Shown here: in pieces, positions 27,525 to 36,308 of the stretch
Layout: each line of letters starts with the position of its first letter
Position numbering within the stretch: the first letter of the stretch is position 1
NCBI GenBank assembly: GCA_945870575.1
Contig: CAMBSK010000005.1
Location: 1-64,000 of the forward strand
Length of the DNA stretch: 64,000 nucleotides
DNA from: Bordetella parapertussis
GTDB lineage: Bacteria; Pseudomonadota; Gammaproteobacteria; Burkholderiales; Burkholderiaceae_C
Direction: 5' to 3'
Made by a program: the position numbers and the translations under genes
The notes under the pieces: model-generated
Told to the model about the DNA's origin: nothing
Seen by the model: only the letters and a program-made list of their open reading frames with translations
Databases searched by the model: none

Positions 27525-27947
27525 ATGTCAGCTCTCAAAGGCTCTAAGACGGAAGAAAACCTGAAAGCCGCCTTCGCAGGCGAGTCACAGGCCAACCGTC
27601 GTTACCTCTATTTCGCAAACAAGGCCGATATCGAAGGTCAAAACGACGTGGCAGCGCTGTTTCGTTCCACCGCCGAAGGCGAAACCGGTCATGCCCACGG
27701 CCACCTCGAGTGGCTTGAGCAGTGCGGCGACCCGGCCACCGGCTTGCCGATTGGCGCCACCCGTGACAATCTGAAAGCGGCAGTTGCCGGCGAAACCCAC
27801 GAGTACACCGACATGTACCCTGGCATGGCCAAAACCGCACGCGACGAAGGCCACGACGAAATCGCCGACTGGTTTGAAACCCTGGCCAAGGCTGAGCGTT
27901 CACACGCCAACCGTTACGCCAAGGCTTTGGCCGAACTGGTCGATTGA
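27525..27947 (+). CDS. Rubrerythrin (diiron domain only)
   Basis: 140 residues: a four-helix ferritin-like bundle with ExxH-type iron sites ([51 protein letters not shown]). There is no C-terminal rubredoxin Cys4 domain, so it is the short rubrerythrin type. Rubrerythrins reduce hydrogen peroxide in the cytoplasm. It is followed by a terminator-like hairpin and then by an Fe-S protein and a DUF3501 gene, an association seen in many proteobacteria. The Fe-S partner may supply electrons in place of the missing rubredoxin domain (inference). Confidence 0.93.
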   Translation: MSALKGSKTEENLKAAFAGESQANRRYLYFANKADIEGQNDVAALFRSTAEGETGHAHGHLEWLEQCGDPATGLPIGATRDNLKAAVAGETHEYTDMYPGMAKTARDEGHDEIADWFETLAKAERSHANRYAKALAELVD

Positions 27948-27970
27948 GATTGATCCGGTTTTAAGCGCAG

Positions 27971-27999
27971 GGCGTTGCCTGTTTCAAGGCAGCGCCTTT
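27971..27999 (+). terminator. Terminator-like hairpin between rubrerythrin and the Fe-S gene
   Basis: GGCGTTGCCT (27971-27980) pairs with AGGCAGCGCC (27987-27996) across a 6-base loop with one G-T pair. Only TTT follows. The short T-tract suggests partial read-through, giving more rubrerythrin than downstream products. Confidence 0.6.
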
Positions 28000-28075
28000 C
28001 TCTGAATGCCGGGTGACATGCTGTGCGCCACAGCAGCCCGTTACGTTTCACACCTGCACAGACAAGGACACTCAC

Positions 28076-29422
28076 ATGGCTCGCGAAGGCAGTCTTGAAG
28101 CACCGACACGCCACCCGCTTGATTGGCTGAACCCGGATTTTTACAACGAAGAAGCCTGCTTCACCGAGATGGAGCGCATTTTTGACATTTGCCATGGCTG
28201 CCGTCGATGTGTCAGTTTGTGCGGCTCTTTCCCCACTTTGTTCGATCTGGTTGACGAAAGCCCCACATTGGAACTCGACGGTGTGGCTAAAAAAGATTAT
28301 TGGAAAGTGGTGGACCAGTGTTATTTGTGTGACCTGTGCTACCTGACCAAGTGCCCGTATGTGCCTCCACACGAATGGAATCTGGATTTCCCGCACACTA
28401 TGTTGCGCGCCAAGGCCATCAAATTCCAAAAAGGTGAAGTTTCTACAGGCGAAAAATTTCTGGCATCCACCGATGTACACGGTCAGTTTGCTGGTATTCC
28501 CATCGTGGTGCAAGCGGTGAACGCGATCAACAAAACCGGCTTGGCGCGTTCGGTGATGGAGTCCACTTTAGGCGTGGACAAAAATGCTTGGCTGCCTGAA
28601 CTGGCGACAAAAAAATTCCGTGCGAGTGCGCCCAAAGCCAAAGCCAAAAAAGTAGTGAACGGCGAGAAAACACCCGGCAAGGTCGTCATCTATGCCACTT
28701 GCTATGTGAACTACAACGAACCCGGCATAGGCATGGACTTGTTGAAAATTCTCGACCACAACGATATTCCTTACGAGCTCGTCTCTAAGGAAAAATGCTG
28801 CGGCATGCCCAAACTGGAGTTGGGCGATTTGCAGTCTGTGGATGAGAATAAAAAAATCAATATGCCTGTGCTGGCCAAATACGCGCGCGAAGGTTATGCG
28901 ATTTTGAGTGCGGTGCCGTCCTGCACCTTGATGTTCAAACAAGAGTTGCCCTTGATGTACCCGGATGACGCCGAGACCCAACTGGTCAAAGAGCACATGT
29001 GGGATCCGTTCGAGTACCTGATGGCGCGCAAGCGTGACGGTTTGCTGAAAACGGAGTTTTCTGAGAGCCTGGGCAATGTCAGTTACCAAATTCCTTGCCA
29101 CGGTCGGGTGCAAAACATCGGCAAGAAAACCGAAGAGATGCTGAAAATGATACCGGACACCACCATCAACACGGTGGAGCGTTGCTCGGGACACGCTGGC
29201 ACCTATGGTGTGAAAAAAGCCACGCATGCTTATGCGATGAAAATCGGCAAACCCGTGGTCAAGGCCATGGCGACCATGAAAGACGGCAGCAAACCCGACT
29301 ACATCAGCTCAGACTGCCCGCTGGGCGGCCACCATATCGCCCAGGGTTTTGAAGCCAACGGGCAGGCCGTGCCCGAGTTGCAACACCCACTCAGTCTGGT
29401 GGCCAAAGCTTACGGCTTGTAA
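28076..29422 (+). CDS. Heterodisulfide-reductase-like iron-sulfur protein (GlpC/HdrD type)
   Basis: 448 residues from ATG 28076 with AAGGA upstream. Two ferredoxin-type [4Fe-4S] sites are present: Cys39, 42, 45, 49 and Cys82, 85, 88, 93. Two CCG-type segments follow (IYATCYVNYNEPG...KEKCCGMPK and IPCHGRVQN...VERCSGHAGTYG), which in HdrB/GlpC bind a further cluster. No membrane helix or flavin motif is seen, so it is probably a soluble electron carrier. Its neighbours, rubrerythrin upstream and DUF3501 downstream, suggest electron delivery to a peroxide-reducing system. This is inference. Confidence 0.9.
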   Translation: MAREGSLEAPTRHPLDWLNPDFYNEEACFTEMERIFDICHGCRRCVSLCGSFPTLFDLVDESPTLELDGVAKKDYWKVVDQCYLCDLCYLTKCPYVPPHEWNLDFPHTMLRAKAIKFQKGEVSTGEKFLASTDVHGQFAGIPIVVQAVNAINKTGLARSVMESTLGVDKNAWLPELATKKFRASAPKAKAKKVVNGEKTPGKVVIYATCYVNYNEPGIGMDLLKILDHNDIPYELVSKEKCCGMPKLELGDLQSVDENKKINMPVLAKYAREGYAILSAVPSCTLMFKQELPLMYPDDAETQLVKEHMWDPFEYLMARKRDGLLKTEFSESLGNVSYQIPCHGRVQNIGKKTEEMLKMIPDTTINTVERCSGHAGTYGVKKATHAYAMKIGKPVVKAMATMKDGSKPDYISSDCPLGGHHIAQGFEANGQAVPELQHPLSLVAKAYGL

Positions 29423-29436
29423 AGAGAGAAACACAT

Positions 29437-30027
29437 ATGCAAATCACTGGACACATCACTGCCGATAACCTCATGGGTTTAGAGGCATACAGTAAATTCC
29501 GCAAGACGCACAAGGCCGAGGTACTGGCGCACCGCAAACTGCGCTCGGTGCATTTGGGCGAGCACATCACTTTGCAATTTGAAAGCGAGATGACCATACG
29601 CTACCAAATTCAAGAGATGCTGCGTATTGAAAAAATCTTTGAAGAAGAAGGCATACAGCAGGAAATCGATGCTTATGCGCCGCTGGTGCCTGAGGGCAGA
29701 AACTGGAAAGCCACCATGCTCATCGAGTATCCGGATGTGAACGAGCGCAAACGCGAGCTCGCACGACTGATAGGCGTGGAAGACCGCATGTTCATCGAAG
29801 TCGAAGGTCATGCGCGTGTGTATGCGATTGCAGACGAAGACTTGGAACGTGAGAACGATGAAAAAACCTCGGCGGTTCACTTTGTGAGGTTTGAATTTGA
29901 TCCGGCCACCAAAGCCGCCATCATGGCCGGTGCTGCTGTTAAGCTGGGATGCGACCACACCAACTACCCGGCCCACACGCAGATCGCAGACCAGGCTTTG
30001 GCATCCCTGGCCGGGGATTTGAAATAA
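29437..30027 (+). CDS. DUF3501 family protein
   Basis: 196 residues, starting 14 bases after the Fe-S gene. The N-terminal FRKTHKAEVLAHRKLRSVHLG and IRYQIQEMLRIEKIFEEEGIQQEIDAYAPLVPEG are characteristic of DUF3501, a cytoplasmic family nearly always found beside the rubrerythrin/Fe-S pair. No catalytic motif is known. VRFEFDPATKAAIMAGAAVKLGCDH near the end contains the only Cys. Confidence 0.85.
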   Translation: MQITGHITADNLMGLEAYSKFRKTHKAEVLAHRKLRSVHLGEHITLQFESEMTIRYQIQEMLRIEKIFEEEGIQQEIDAYAPLVPEGRNWKATMLIEYPDVNERKRELARLIGVEDRMFIEVEGHARVYAIADEDLERENDEKTSAVHFVRFEFDPATKAAIMAGAAVKLGCDHTNYPAHTQIADQALASLAGDLK

Positions 30028-30034
30028 TCAGCGA

Positions 30035-30811
30035 ATGCTCTTTCTTTTATCACCTGCCAAATCTCTTGACTATGAGTCGCCGCTGCCTGCGGTGACGGCC
30101 AGCCAACCGCAGTTTGTCGCGCAATCTACCGAGCTGATTTCTACGCTGAAGAAAAAAACGCCTCAGCAAATTGCCGAGTTGATGGATTTGAGCCAGGCTT
30201 TGTCCACACTCAATGCAGACCGTTACAAGGCCTGGTCGCCGCAGTTCAGCGAAAAAAATGCAAGACCTGCGGTGCTGGCCTTCAACGGCGATGTATACGA
30301 AGGTCTGGACGCCAAAACGCTCAAGCCCAAAGAATTCCAATGGGCGCAGGAACATCTTGCCATTCTGAGCGGCCTCTACGGTGTATTGCGGCCCCTGGAT
30401 TTGATACAGCCCTACCGCTTAGAAATGGGTACCTCGCTCAAGCACGGTAAAGCTTCCAATCTCTACCAATTCTGGGGCACGCAAATCGCTGACTATTTGA
30501 ATCAGCAACTCTCCAAACACAAAGACCCGGTCATCGTGAATCTGGCGTCGCAAGAATATTTCAAGTCCGTGGATCGCAAGGTCTTGCAGGCACGCGTCAT
30601 TGAATGCGTGTTCCAGGACCATAAAAACGGGCAATACAAGATCATCAGTTTTTTCGCCAAACGCGCCCGCGGATTGATGGCGCGGTTTGCCATTCAGCGC
30701 CAGGTCAAAACACCTGCGGCATTACAAGCTTTCAATCTGGAAGGCTATGCATTTGCACCCGAGGTGTCCAGGCCGGACACGCTGGTGTTTCGCCGCCATT
30801 TGGTCGATTAA
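30035..30811 (+). CDS. yaaA: Peroxide stress protein YaaA
   Basis: 258 residues, 7 bases after DUF3501. Opens MLFLLSPAKSLDYESPLP, the signature of YaaA (formerly DUF328), and has AFNGDVYEGLDAKT, GLYGVLRPLDLIQPYRLEMGT and SFFAKRARGLMARF. E. coli YaaA lowers free iron and is induced by OxyR during peroxide stress. Its place right after the rubrerythrin-Fe-S-DUF3501 genes strengthens the peroxide theme of this operon. Confidence 0.95.
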   Translation: MLFLLSPAKSLDYESPLPAVTASQPQFVAQSTELISTLKKKTPQQIAELMDLSQALSTLNADRYKAWSPQFSEKNARPAVLAFNGDVYEGLDAKTLKPKEFQWAQEHLAILSGLYGVLRPLDLIQPYRLEMGTSLKHGKASNLYQFWGTQIADYLNQQLSKHKDPVIVNLASQEYFKSVDRKVLQARVIECVFQDHKNGQYKIISFFAKRARGLMARFAIQRQVKTPAALQAFNLEGYAFAPEVSRPDTLVFRRHLVD

Positions 30812-30819
30812 GCAGACAT

Positions 30820-31710
30820 ATGCAAATCTATGTGAATAATTTGCGCCTGGAAGTGGAAGACACAGGCGAAAGAGACAGGCCTGCCGTTTTGCTGATCGCC
30901 GGTATGTCTATGCAATTGATTGTCTGGCCGGATGCTTTGTTGGATCAGCTGCGCCAGGCAGGTTTTCGGGTGGTGCGTTTTGATAACCGGGACAACGGCT
31001 TGTCTGAATCCATGGACCACTTGGTTACGCCGAATATTCTGTGGTTCATGCTGCAACAAAAACTCGGTTTGAAAGTCAAACTGCCCTATACCATCCAAGA
31101 CATGACGCGCGATGCATTGGGTGTGATGGACCATTTGCAATTGGAGCAAGCGCATCTGGTCGGTGTCAGCATGGGCGGCATGATCGCCCAGCGCTTATGC
31201 GTGAGCGCACCTGAGCGAGTACTCAGCCTCACCAGCATCATGAGCACCAGCAGCGCCCGGGGCTTACCGGGACCCACACCCGCCATGCGCCGTGTATTGA
31301 TGACGCCACCTGCTCGGCCAGGCAGCGCGGCAGCGCGTGCCCATGGTTTGCGTTTTGTCAAAGCCTTGGCAGGGCCGGGTTTTGTCCACCCCGAGGACTC
31401 GCAGGAACAACTGGTTGACGATTCACTCAAGCGCAGCAACCGACCTGCCGGCAGTTACCGCCAAATGCTGGCGGCCATGGCGGACAAAGACCGCTGGCGT
31501 TTGCTGTCAAGCATCACTGCACCGACGCTGGTGATACATGGCACAGCCGATCCTTTGATTCCTTATGCCTGCGCGCAAGATACCGTTGCGCGTATTCCCG
31601 GCGCTAAATTGTTCGGCATTGAAGGCATGGGCCACGATTTTCCGCCTGCTGCCTTAGAGCAATTGACCGGCCGTTTACTGCCTTTTTTACAAGCACACAC
31701 GCCTTTATGA
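30820..31710 (+). CDS. Alpha/beta hydrolase
   Basis: 296 residues. The nucleophile elbow is [10 protein letters not shown] (Ser near residue 119), preceded by [14 protein letters not shown], with a late Asp in [14 protein letters not shown] and a His in GMGHDFPP. The substrate cannot be told. It overlaps queF by 4 bases (ATGA) and follows yaaA by 8, so it belongs to the same transcription unit. Confidence 0.88.
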   Translation: MQIYVNNLRLEVEDTGERDRPAVLLIAGMSMQLIVWPDALLDQLRQAGFRVVRFDNRDNGLSESMDHLVTPNILWFMLQQKLGLKVKLPYTIQDMTRDALGVMDHLQLEQAHLVGVSMGGMIAQRLCVSAPERVLSLTSIMSTSSARGLPGPTPAMRRVLMTPPARPGSAAARAHGLRFVKALAGPGFVHPEDSQEQLVDDSLKRSNRPAGSYRQMLAAMADKDRWRLLSSITAPTLVIHGTADPLIPYACAQDTVARIPGAKLFGIEGMGHDFPPAALEQLTGRLLPFLQAHTPL

Positions 31711-32552
31711 ATTCACCGGATCAGTCGCTGTTGGGCAAAGTGGTCGGCTATGCAGACCAATACGATGCCTCATTGTTGTATCCCTTGGCTCGCGCGATGC
31801 AGCGTACTGAAATCGGTATCACCGGCCAGCCTGTTTTTTTGGGTGCTGATGTGTGGACTGCGTACGAGCTCAGTTGGTTGAACTTGCGCGGCAAACCGCA
31901 AGTCGCCATGGGCCGTTTGATTGTCCCGTGTGAAAGCACACACCTGGTGGAAAGTAAATCTTTGAAGTTGTACTTGAACAGCTTTAACAACTCGCGGTTT
32001 GCTTCTATCGACGAAGTGAAAAAAACCATGCAGCAAGACCTGAGCGCAGCAGTTTGGCATGGTGGCGCTATGCTGGCGATGGTTGGCGTGCAGTTGTTAA
32101 TACCTGAGCAATTCAGCGCAGAAAAAATCCATGAGATGGACGGCGTGAATCTGGACCGGCTTGATCTGGATTGCAGCGTTTACCTGCCTGCGCCTGAATT
32201 TTTAAATGCGGCCCTTGAAGAAAAACCGGTCACGGAGACGTTAACCAGCCATTTGCTTAAAAGCAATTGCCTGGTGACCGGTCAGCCCGACTGGGGCAGC
32301 GTCAGTATCAGCTACAGCGGCCCGCAAATTGACCAGGCTGGTTTGTTGCAATACATCGTGAGTTTTCGCAACCACAACGAATTTCACGAGCACTGTGTAG
32401 AGCGTATGTACATGGATATCATGACACGCTGCAAACCTGCCAAGCTAAGCGTGCAAGCGCGTTATACGCGGCGCGGCGGGGTGGACATTAATCCCTGGCG
32501 CAGCAGCCACCCACAGGCCATGCCGGTGCAAATTCGTACTGCCAGGCAATAA
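31707..32552 (+). CDS. queF: NADPH-dependent 7-cyano-7-deazaguanine reductase
   Basis: Reduces preQ0 to preQ1 in queuosine tRNA modification. 281 residues, the long two-module form found in proteobacteria. Thioimide cysteine C188 in [12 protein letters not shown] and D195 are in place, as are [13 protein letters not shown] and [13 protein letters not shown]. Its start overlaps the alpha/beta hydrolase stop. No other queuosine genes lie in the window. It is convergent with the crotonase gene, with 3 bases between stops. Confidence 0.95.
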   Translation: MNSPDQSLLGKVVGYADQYDASLLYPLARAMQRTEIGITGQPVFLGADVWTAYELSWLNLRGKPQVAMGRLIVPCESTHLVESKSLKLYLNSFNNSRFASIDEVKKTMQQDLSAAVWHGGAMLAMVGVQLLIPEQFSAEKIHEMDGVNLDRLDLDCSVYLPAPEFLNAALEEKPVTETLTSHLLKSNCLVTGQPDWGSVSISYSGPQIDQAGLLQYIVSFRNHNEFHEHCVERMYMDIMTRCKPAKLSVQARYTRRGGVDINPWRSSHPQAMPVQIRTARQ

Positions 32553-32555
32553 GAC

Positions 32556-33398
32556 TCAAGCCAGGTCTTTGAAAGATTTCAAAGGCGCGAGATCGGGAAA
32601 ACTGGCGGCTTGTTTTTTCTGAAAAGCAGTGATGGCTTCTTTGACATGCGGGTTGCTCCAGATGCCGCTTTGCAGCCAGCCCATTTGTTTAAGCGCGTCG
32701 TCCACGCTGTGGTCGCGCGCGTAATGCAGGGCTTGCTTGGTGCCCCAGATGGCCACCGGTGGTTTGGAAGCAATCTCTGCGGCGGTTTTCATCGCAGTAG
32801 CCAATGCAGCAGCAGCGTCAGGCAGTACTTCATTCACCAGACCGTATTGCAATGCTTTGTCTGCTGAGAGCCTGCGTCCTGTGTATGCCAGTTCTTTGAC
32901 CATGGCCATGGGCATGAGTTTGGGCAGTCGCTGCAAAGTGCCTACATCAGCCACCATGCCTATATTGATTTCCTGAATGCAAAAGAAGGCATCCGCGCTG
33001 GCGTAACGCAGGCACGCAGCAGTCACCATATCTACCGCGCCGCCTATGCAACCGCCTTGGATGGCGACGATGACCGGAATACGCAAAGTTTCCAGGCGTG
33101 TGAAAGTGGCTTGCAGGCCGCTCAGCATGTCGAAGATGGCAGCGCGTCCTTCGGCACTTTGGTCGTCCATGCTGACCGATTCGCCGAAAGCCTCCAGCGA
33201 CATACCTGCGCTGAAATGTTTGCCCGTGCTGCTGATGACGAGTACACGCGCCTGATTGGCTTGGTGAAGTTGTTGCAACACCTCGTCGAGTTCTCGCCAC
33301 ACGGTCATGTCTAACGCATTCAAGCGATCCGGCCGGTTCAACACCAGATGCGCAATGTGTTGGTCTATGTTCAGTTCAAAACAGGTCAGCTTGTTCAT
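32556..33398 (-). CDS. Enoyl-CoA hydratase/isomerase family, dienoyl-CoA isomerase-like
   Basis: 280 residues from ATG 33398; a longer frame adds 21 residues that do not fit the family. The crotonase fold shows HFSAGMSLEAFG and an oxyanion-hole Gly in GGCIGGAVDMVTAAC. The stretch AFFCIQEINIGMVADVGTLQRLPKL closely matches delta3,5-delta2,4-dienoyl-CoA isomerase, including its acidic residues, more than ordinary hydratases. It would help degrade odd-position unsaturated fatty acids. Its start lies inside the 3' end of dinB (23-base overlap). Confidence 0.85.
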   Translation of the reverse strand: MNKLTCFELNIDQHIAHLVLNRPDRLNALDMTVWRELDEVLQQLHQANQARVLVISSTGKHFSAGMSLEAFGESVSMDDQSAEGRAAIFDMLSGLQATFTRLETLRIPVIVAIQGGCIGGAVDMVTAACLRYASADAFFCIQEINIGMVADVGTLQRLPKLMPMAMVKELAYTGRRLSADKALQYGLVNEVLPDAAAALATAMKTAAEIASKPPVAIWGTKQALHYARDHSVDDALKQMGWLQSGIWSNPHVKEAITAFQKKQAASFPDLAPLKSFKDLA

Positions 33399-34689
33399 GG
33401 CGTTGGTCTTTCGAAGAGGCGGCTTCTTGCACGCAAAGTACTGAGGTTGGTGATTTTGCAATAGACGGGTACAAAGACTGCTCGGAACCGGCTTTCACCA
33501 GCGAGCCGACGCGCACACCCAGCAATCGGATACGGCGTTTGAAGTCTATGCGTTTAAGACATAAACCTGCAGCTTGCCTGATGGCTTGGGCATCTGCAGT
33601 GTAAATAGCCAGTGTGCTGTCGCGAGTCACGCTTTGGAAATTGTCGAACCGTAATTTGATACCAATGGTTTTACCGACATAGCCTTTGCGTTGCAAGTCG
33701 GCCGCTACTTGTTGGCACAAGCGGGTGAAAATATCGCCGAGAGCCACCTTGTCGTGCACGACATGCAAATCTTTTTCAAACGTGGTTTCGCGGCTCATGG
33801 ACACCGGCTCGGACTCGGTCACCACTGGTCTGTCGTCCCATCCATGCGAGGCTGCATGCAGCCAAGCGCCATAGGACTTGCCGAAATGTTCTATCAACCA
33901 CACTTGCTCGCGCAAGGCGAGTTCGCCGATGGTGTGTATGCCGTGGGTTTGTAATTTAGCGTCTGCTTTAGGGCCTATGCCGTTGATTTTTCTGCACGGC
34001 AGTGGCCAGATTTTTTCTTGTAAATCCTCGTGCTTCAAAATAGAAATGCCGTTGGGCTTGTTCAATTCGCTGGCCATTTTCGCCAGCAGTTTATTGGGTG
34101 CTACGCCTATGGAGCAGGTCAGTCCGGTGGCATCGGTGATAGATTTTTGTATCAAACGCGCCAGCACACGCCCGCCTTCGCGTTGCCCGCCGGGCACCTG
34201 TGTGAAATCCATGTAAATTTCATCCACTCCCCGGTCTTCCACCACCGGGGCAATCTCGCGAACTATGTCTTTGAAGCGGCGCGAATAGTGGCGGTACTGC
34301 TCGAAATCCACAGGCAGCAAAATCGCTTGCGGACATAGTTGCGCGGCTTTCATCACACCCATGGCTGAGCCGACACCAAAGGCGCGCGCTGCATATGTGG
34401 CGGTGGTGATGACGCCGCGTCCGGTGTAGCCACTGATGCGCGGAAACATGTCCACCGGTATGTAGGCCAAGTCTTCGCTTGTCCACTCGCGCTCAGGCTG
34501 TGCGATTCGCATGCGTGCCAGTAAATCATCTTCGCGTCGTCTGCCGCCGCCTATGACCACCGGCAAGCCCTTGAGTTGCGGATACCGCAGCAGTTCGACC
34601 GATGCGTAAAACGCATCCATGTCGAGGTGGGCGATTCGGCGGAAAAGGTTAGGCGGTGCAGTGCTCACGCATGAAGCATAGCCGAGCAC
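33376..34689 (-). CDS. dinB: DNA polymerase IV (Y-family)
   Basis: Error-prone lesion-bypass polymerase, up to 437 residues. AHLDMDAFYASVEL and the catalytic GVDEIYMDF are present, then SIGVAPNKLLAKMASELNKPNG, the HhH region INGIGPKADAKL, and a little-finger domain. The protein ends EQADLF, a textbook beta-clamp binding motif. A loop RREDDLLARMRIAQPEREW after the first beta strand is a Burkholderiales-type insertion. GTG 34668 (MSTAPPN) is a plausible alternative start. No LexA box was recognised in the 54 bases upstream. Confidence 0.94.
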   Translation of the reverse strand: MLGYASCVSTAPPNLFRRIAHLDMDAFYASVELLRYPQLKGLPVVIGGGRRREDDLLARMRIAQPEREWTSEDLAYIPVDMFPRISGYTGRGVITTATYAARAFGVGSAMGVMKAAQLCPQAILLPVDFEQYRHYSRRFKDIVREIAPVVEDRGVDEIYMDFTQVPGGQREGGRVLARLIQKSITDATGLTCSIGVAPNKLLAKMASELNKPNGISILKHEDLQEKIWPLPCRKINGIGPKADAKLQTHGIHTIGELALREQVWLIEHFGKSYGAWLHAASHGWDDRPVVTESEPVSMSRETTFEKDLHVVHDKVALGDIFTRLCQQVAADLQRKGYVGKTIGIKLRFDNFQSVTRDSTLAIYTADAQAIRQAAGLCLKRIDFKRRIRLLGVRVGSLVKAGSEQSLYPSIAKSPTSVLCVQEAASSKDQRHEQADLF

Positions 34690-34743
34690 ATAAAGCCGAC
34701 TATGGCGACACAGTTCTGAATAAAACTTCTGTTCTTGGTGAGG

Positions 34744-36099
34744 CTAAAACAAACCGAAGTTATAGGTGTAGCCGAACTCCAGCAAGTCGTTGTTTTTCCA
34801 TGGGCCACCGCTGTTGAATATGGCCCGTCCTTGCCCGGCTTCCAGGTACAGGTGGCCTTGACTGAAGTTGCCCCAGCGCAAACCGCTTGCCAATTTTTGT
34901 TTTGCACGCCCCCTGTTATCTATGTCTTGGGCGGATACCAAACGGCCGTAAACCTGCCATTGCGGATTGAACACCCAGCCAAGCTCGGTGAATGCGCCGC
35001 CAAAATTACCTTTGATTTGCGGGTCTCCGCGAAACCAGGATAAACCGGCGTGCAGATTGAGGCCGCCTTGTGCCGTGCGTTTAAGCATCCAACCGTAGCC
35101 CAAATCCATGCCGAAGCTGATGCTCTCGTTGGCGTACAACAAACTCGTGATCATGGTTTCGGGCGCAACGCGTCCTACCAGATACAGTTTTTCATATTCG
35201 TCGATGTAGTCTAGATTGACCGCAGTTTTAGGGCTTAATGGTTTGTTAGCAGGTATGTATTTGTCACTTAGTGCATAAATGCTGCTGATTTTCTCTGTCT
35301 GCTGTGTCACATCTGTTTCCCTGTCTTCTGACAAGGGATGTGTACGCAAATAAGTAATGCGCGGAATAATTTTTTGATAAGCCAAGGCTTCCCGGTTCAT
35401 CTTTTCTTGTTCATAAAATTTCACAAAAGCATTTGGTGCAGCAGATGGATTGAAACCAGCGCGTGCCATGAGTTCGAGTCCAATGCGATCAGCCTCTACT
35501 TCCATGGTGCGGGACATGGGTTTTTCCACCCCATAGTCCATGATCATGGCGCTGCTCCAAGGTGTCAGCGCCTGGCTTAAACCCACACCGACCGCATAGA
35601 GCGGAACGATATTGCTCAGGGTTTCGCGCATATGCAGCCTGAGGTTATGCCCTATTTCATGAGCAATGATAAAAGCCAGTTCGTCTTCACTCAGGGCCAA
35701 GTGCTCTATCAAACCCCGGTAGATAAAGACTTTGCCGACGCCGATAGTGTTGGCATTGACAATGCCTCGGTCGACCATATGAATTTCCCAAGGCCACTTG
35801 GACGCTTCAGGGCTGATGGCGTCGACATGCCGTAAGAGCCGGTTAAACATGTGTTGTACCCGTTGGTCCTGGTACTGCACGTCTTTGTTGTTCAGCAGAC
35901 CTTGGGCCTGATAAATCGAACGATTCACGCTGTAATAAACCTTGCTGAAGATATCTGATGCGCCTTGCGGCACCACCAGATTTTGTTTGCGATCCACATC
36001 GACCACTGTTGGCAGGGTGCTGGTGGTTGTGCAGGCGCTGATGCCGGCGGCAAGAAGCAACACTATGAACAGCCGTTGAACACAAGTTGAAGAACGCAT
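34744..36099 (-). CDS. M48-family zinc metalloprotease lipoprotein with beta-barrel-like C-terminus
   Basis: 451 residues from ATG 36099; the longer frame adds 15 residues before the signal. Signal peptide and lipobox: MRSSTCVQRLFIVLLLAAGISAC. The M48 zinc motif IIAHEIGHNLRLH lies near residue 145, with a downstream EVEADRIGLELMARAGFNP. Unlike BepA or LoiP, no TPR region is evident. Instead the last 130 residues are a series of short amphipathic strands (FGMDLGYGWML, GGLNLHAGLSWFRG, GAFTELGWVF, WQVYGRLVS, GHLYLEAGQG) ending LEFGYTYNFGLF, with terminal Phe as in outer-membrane barrels. It likely acts in envelope protein quality control. Confidence 0.85.
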   Translation of the reverse strand: MRSSTCVQRLFIVLLLAAGISACTTTSTLPTVVDVDRKQNLVVPQGASDIFSKVYYSVNRSIYQAQGLLNNKDVQYQDQRVQHMFNRLLRHVDAISPEASKWPWEIHMVDRGIVNANTIGVGKVFIYRGLIEHLALSEDELAFIIAHEIGHNLRLHMRETLSNIVPLYAVGVGLSQALTPWSSAMIMDYGVEKPMSRTMEVEADRIGLELMARAGFNPSAAPNAFVKFYEQEKMNREALAYQKIIPRITYLRTHPLSEDRETDVTQQTEKISSIYALSDKYIPANKPLSPKTAVNLDYIDEYEKLYLVGRVAPETMITSLLYANESISFGMDLGYGWMLKRTAQGGLNLHAGLSWFRGDPQIKGNFGGAFTELGWVFNPQWQVYGRLVSAQDIDNRGRAKQKLASGLRWGNFSQGHLYLEAGQGRAIFNSGGPWKNNDLLEFGYTYNFGLF

Positions 36100-36255
36100 A
36101 AGCACAATGAATAACAAATAAATAGTATTAGATAAGAAAAACACTCCTAAAAAATTAATTTAAAAACATTAGCTTATCTAGTTGCCGCTGAAAGACACGG
36201 CTAGGGACTGGCGGATTTTTTGGATGACGCGAACTACCGGCGTCCGTGTGCGATG

Positions 36256-36283
36256 AAAAAAAACCAGACCCTCAGGTCCGGTT
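36256..36283 (-). terminator. Rho-independent terminator after the lldD-like gene
   Basis: On the minus strand AACCGGACC (36283-36275), loop TGAG, GGTCTGGTT (36270-36262) with one G-T pair, then eight T (36263-36256). It lies 25 bases past the lldD-like stop. Confidence 0.88.
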
Positions 36284-36308
36284 TTTCAGGCAGTCGTTTG
36301 AGTAGCGT

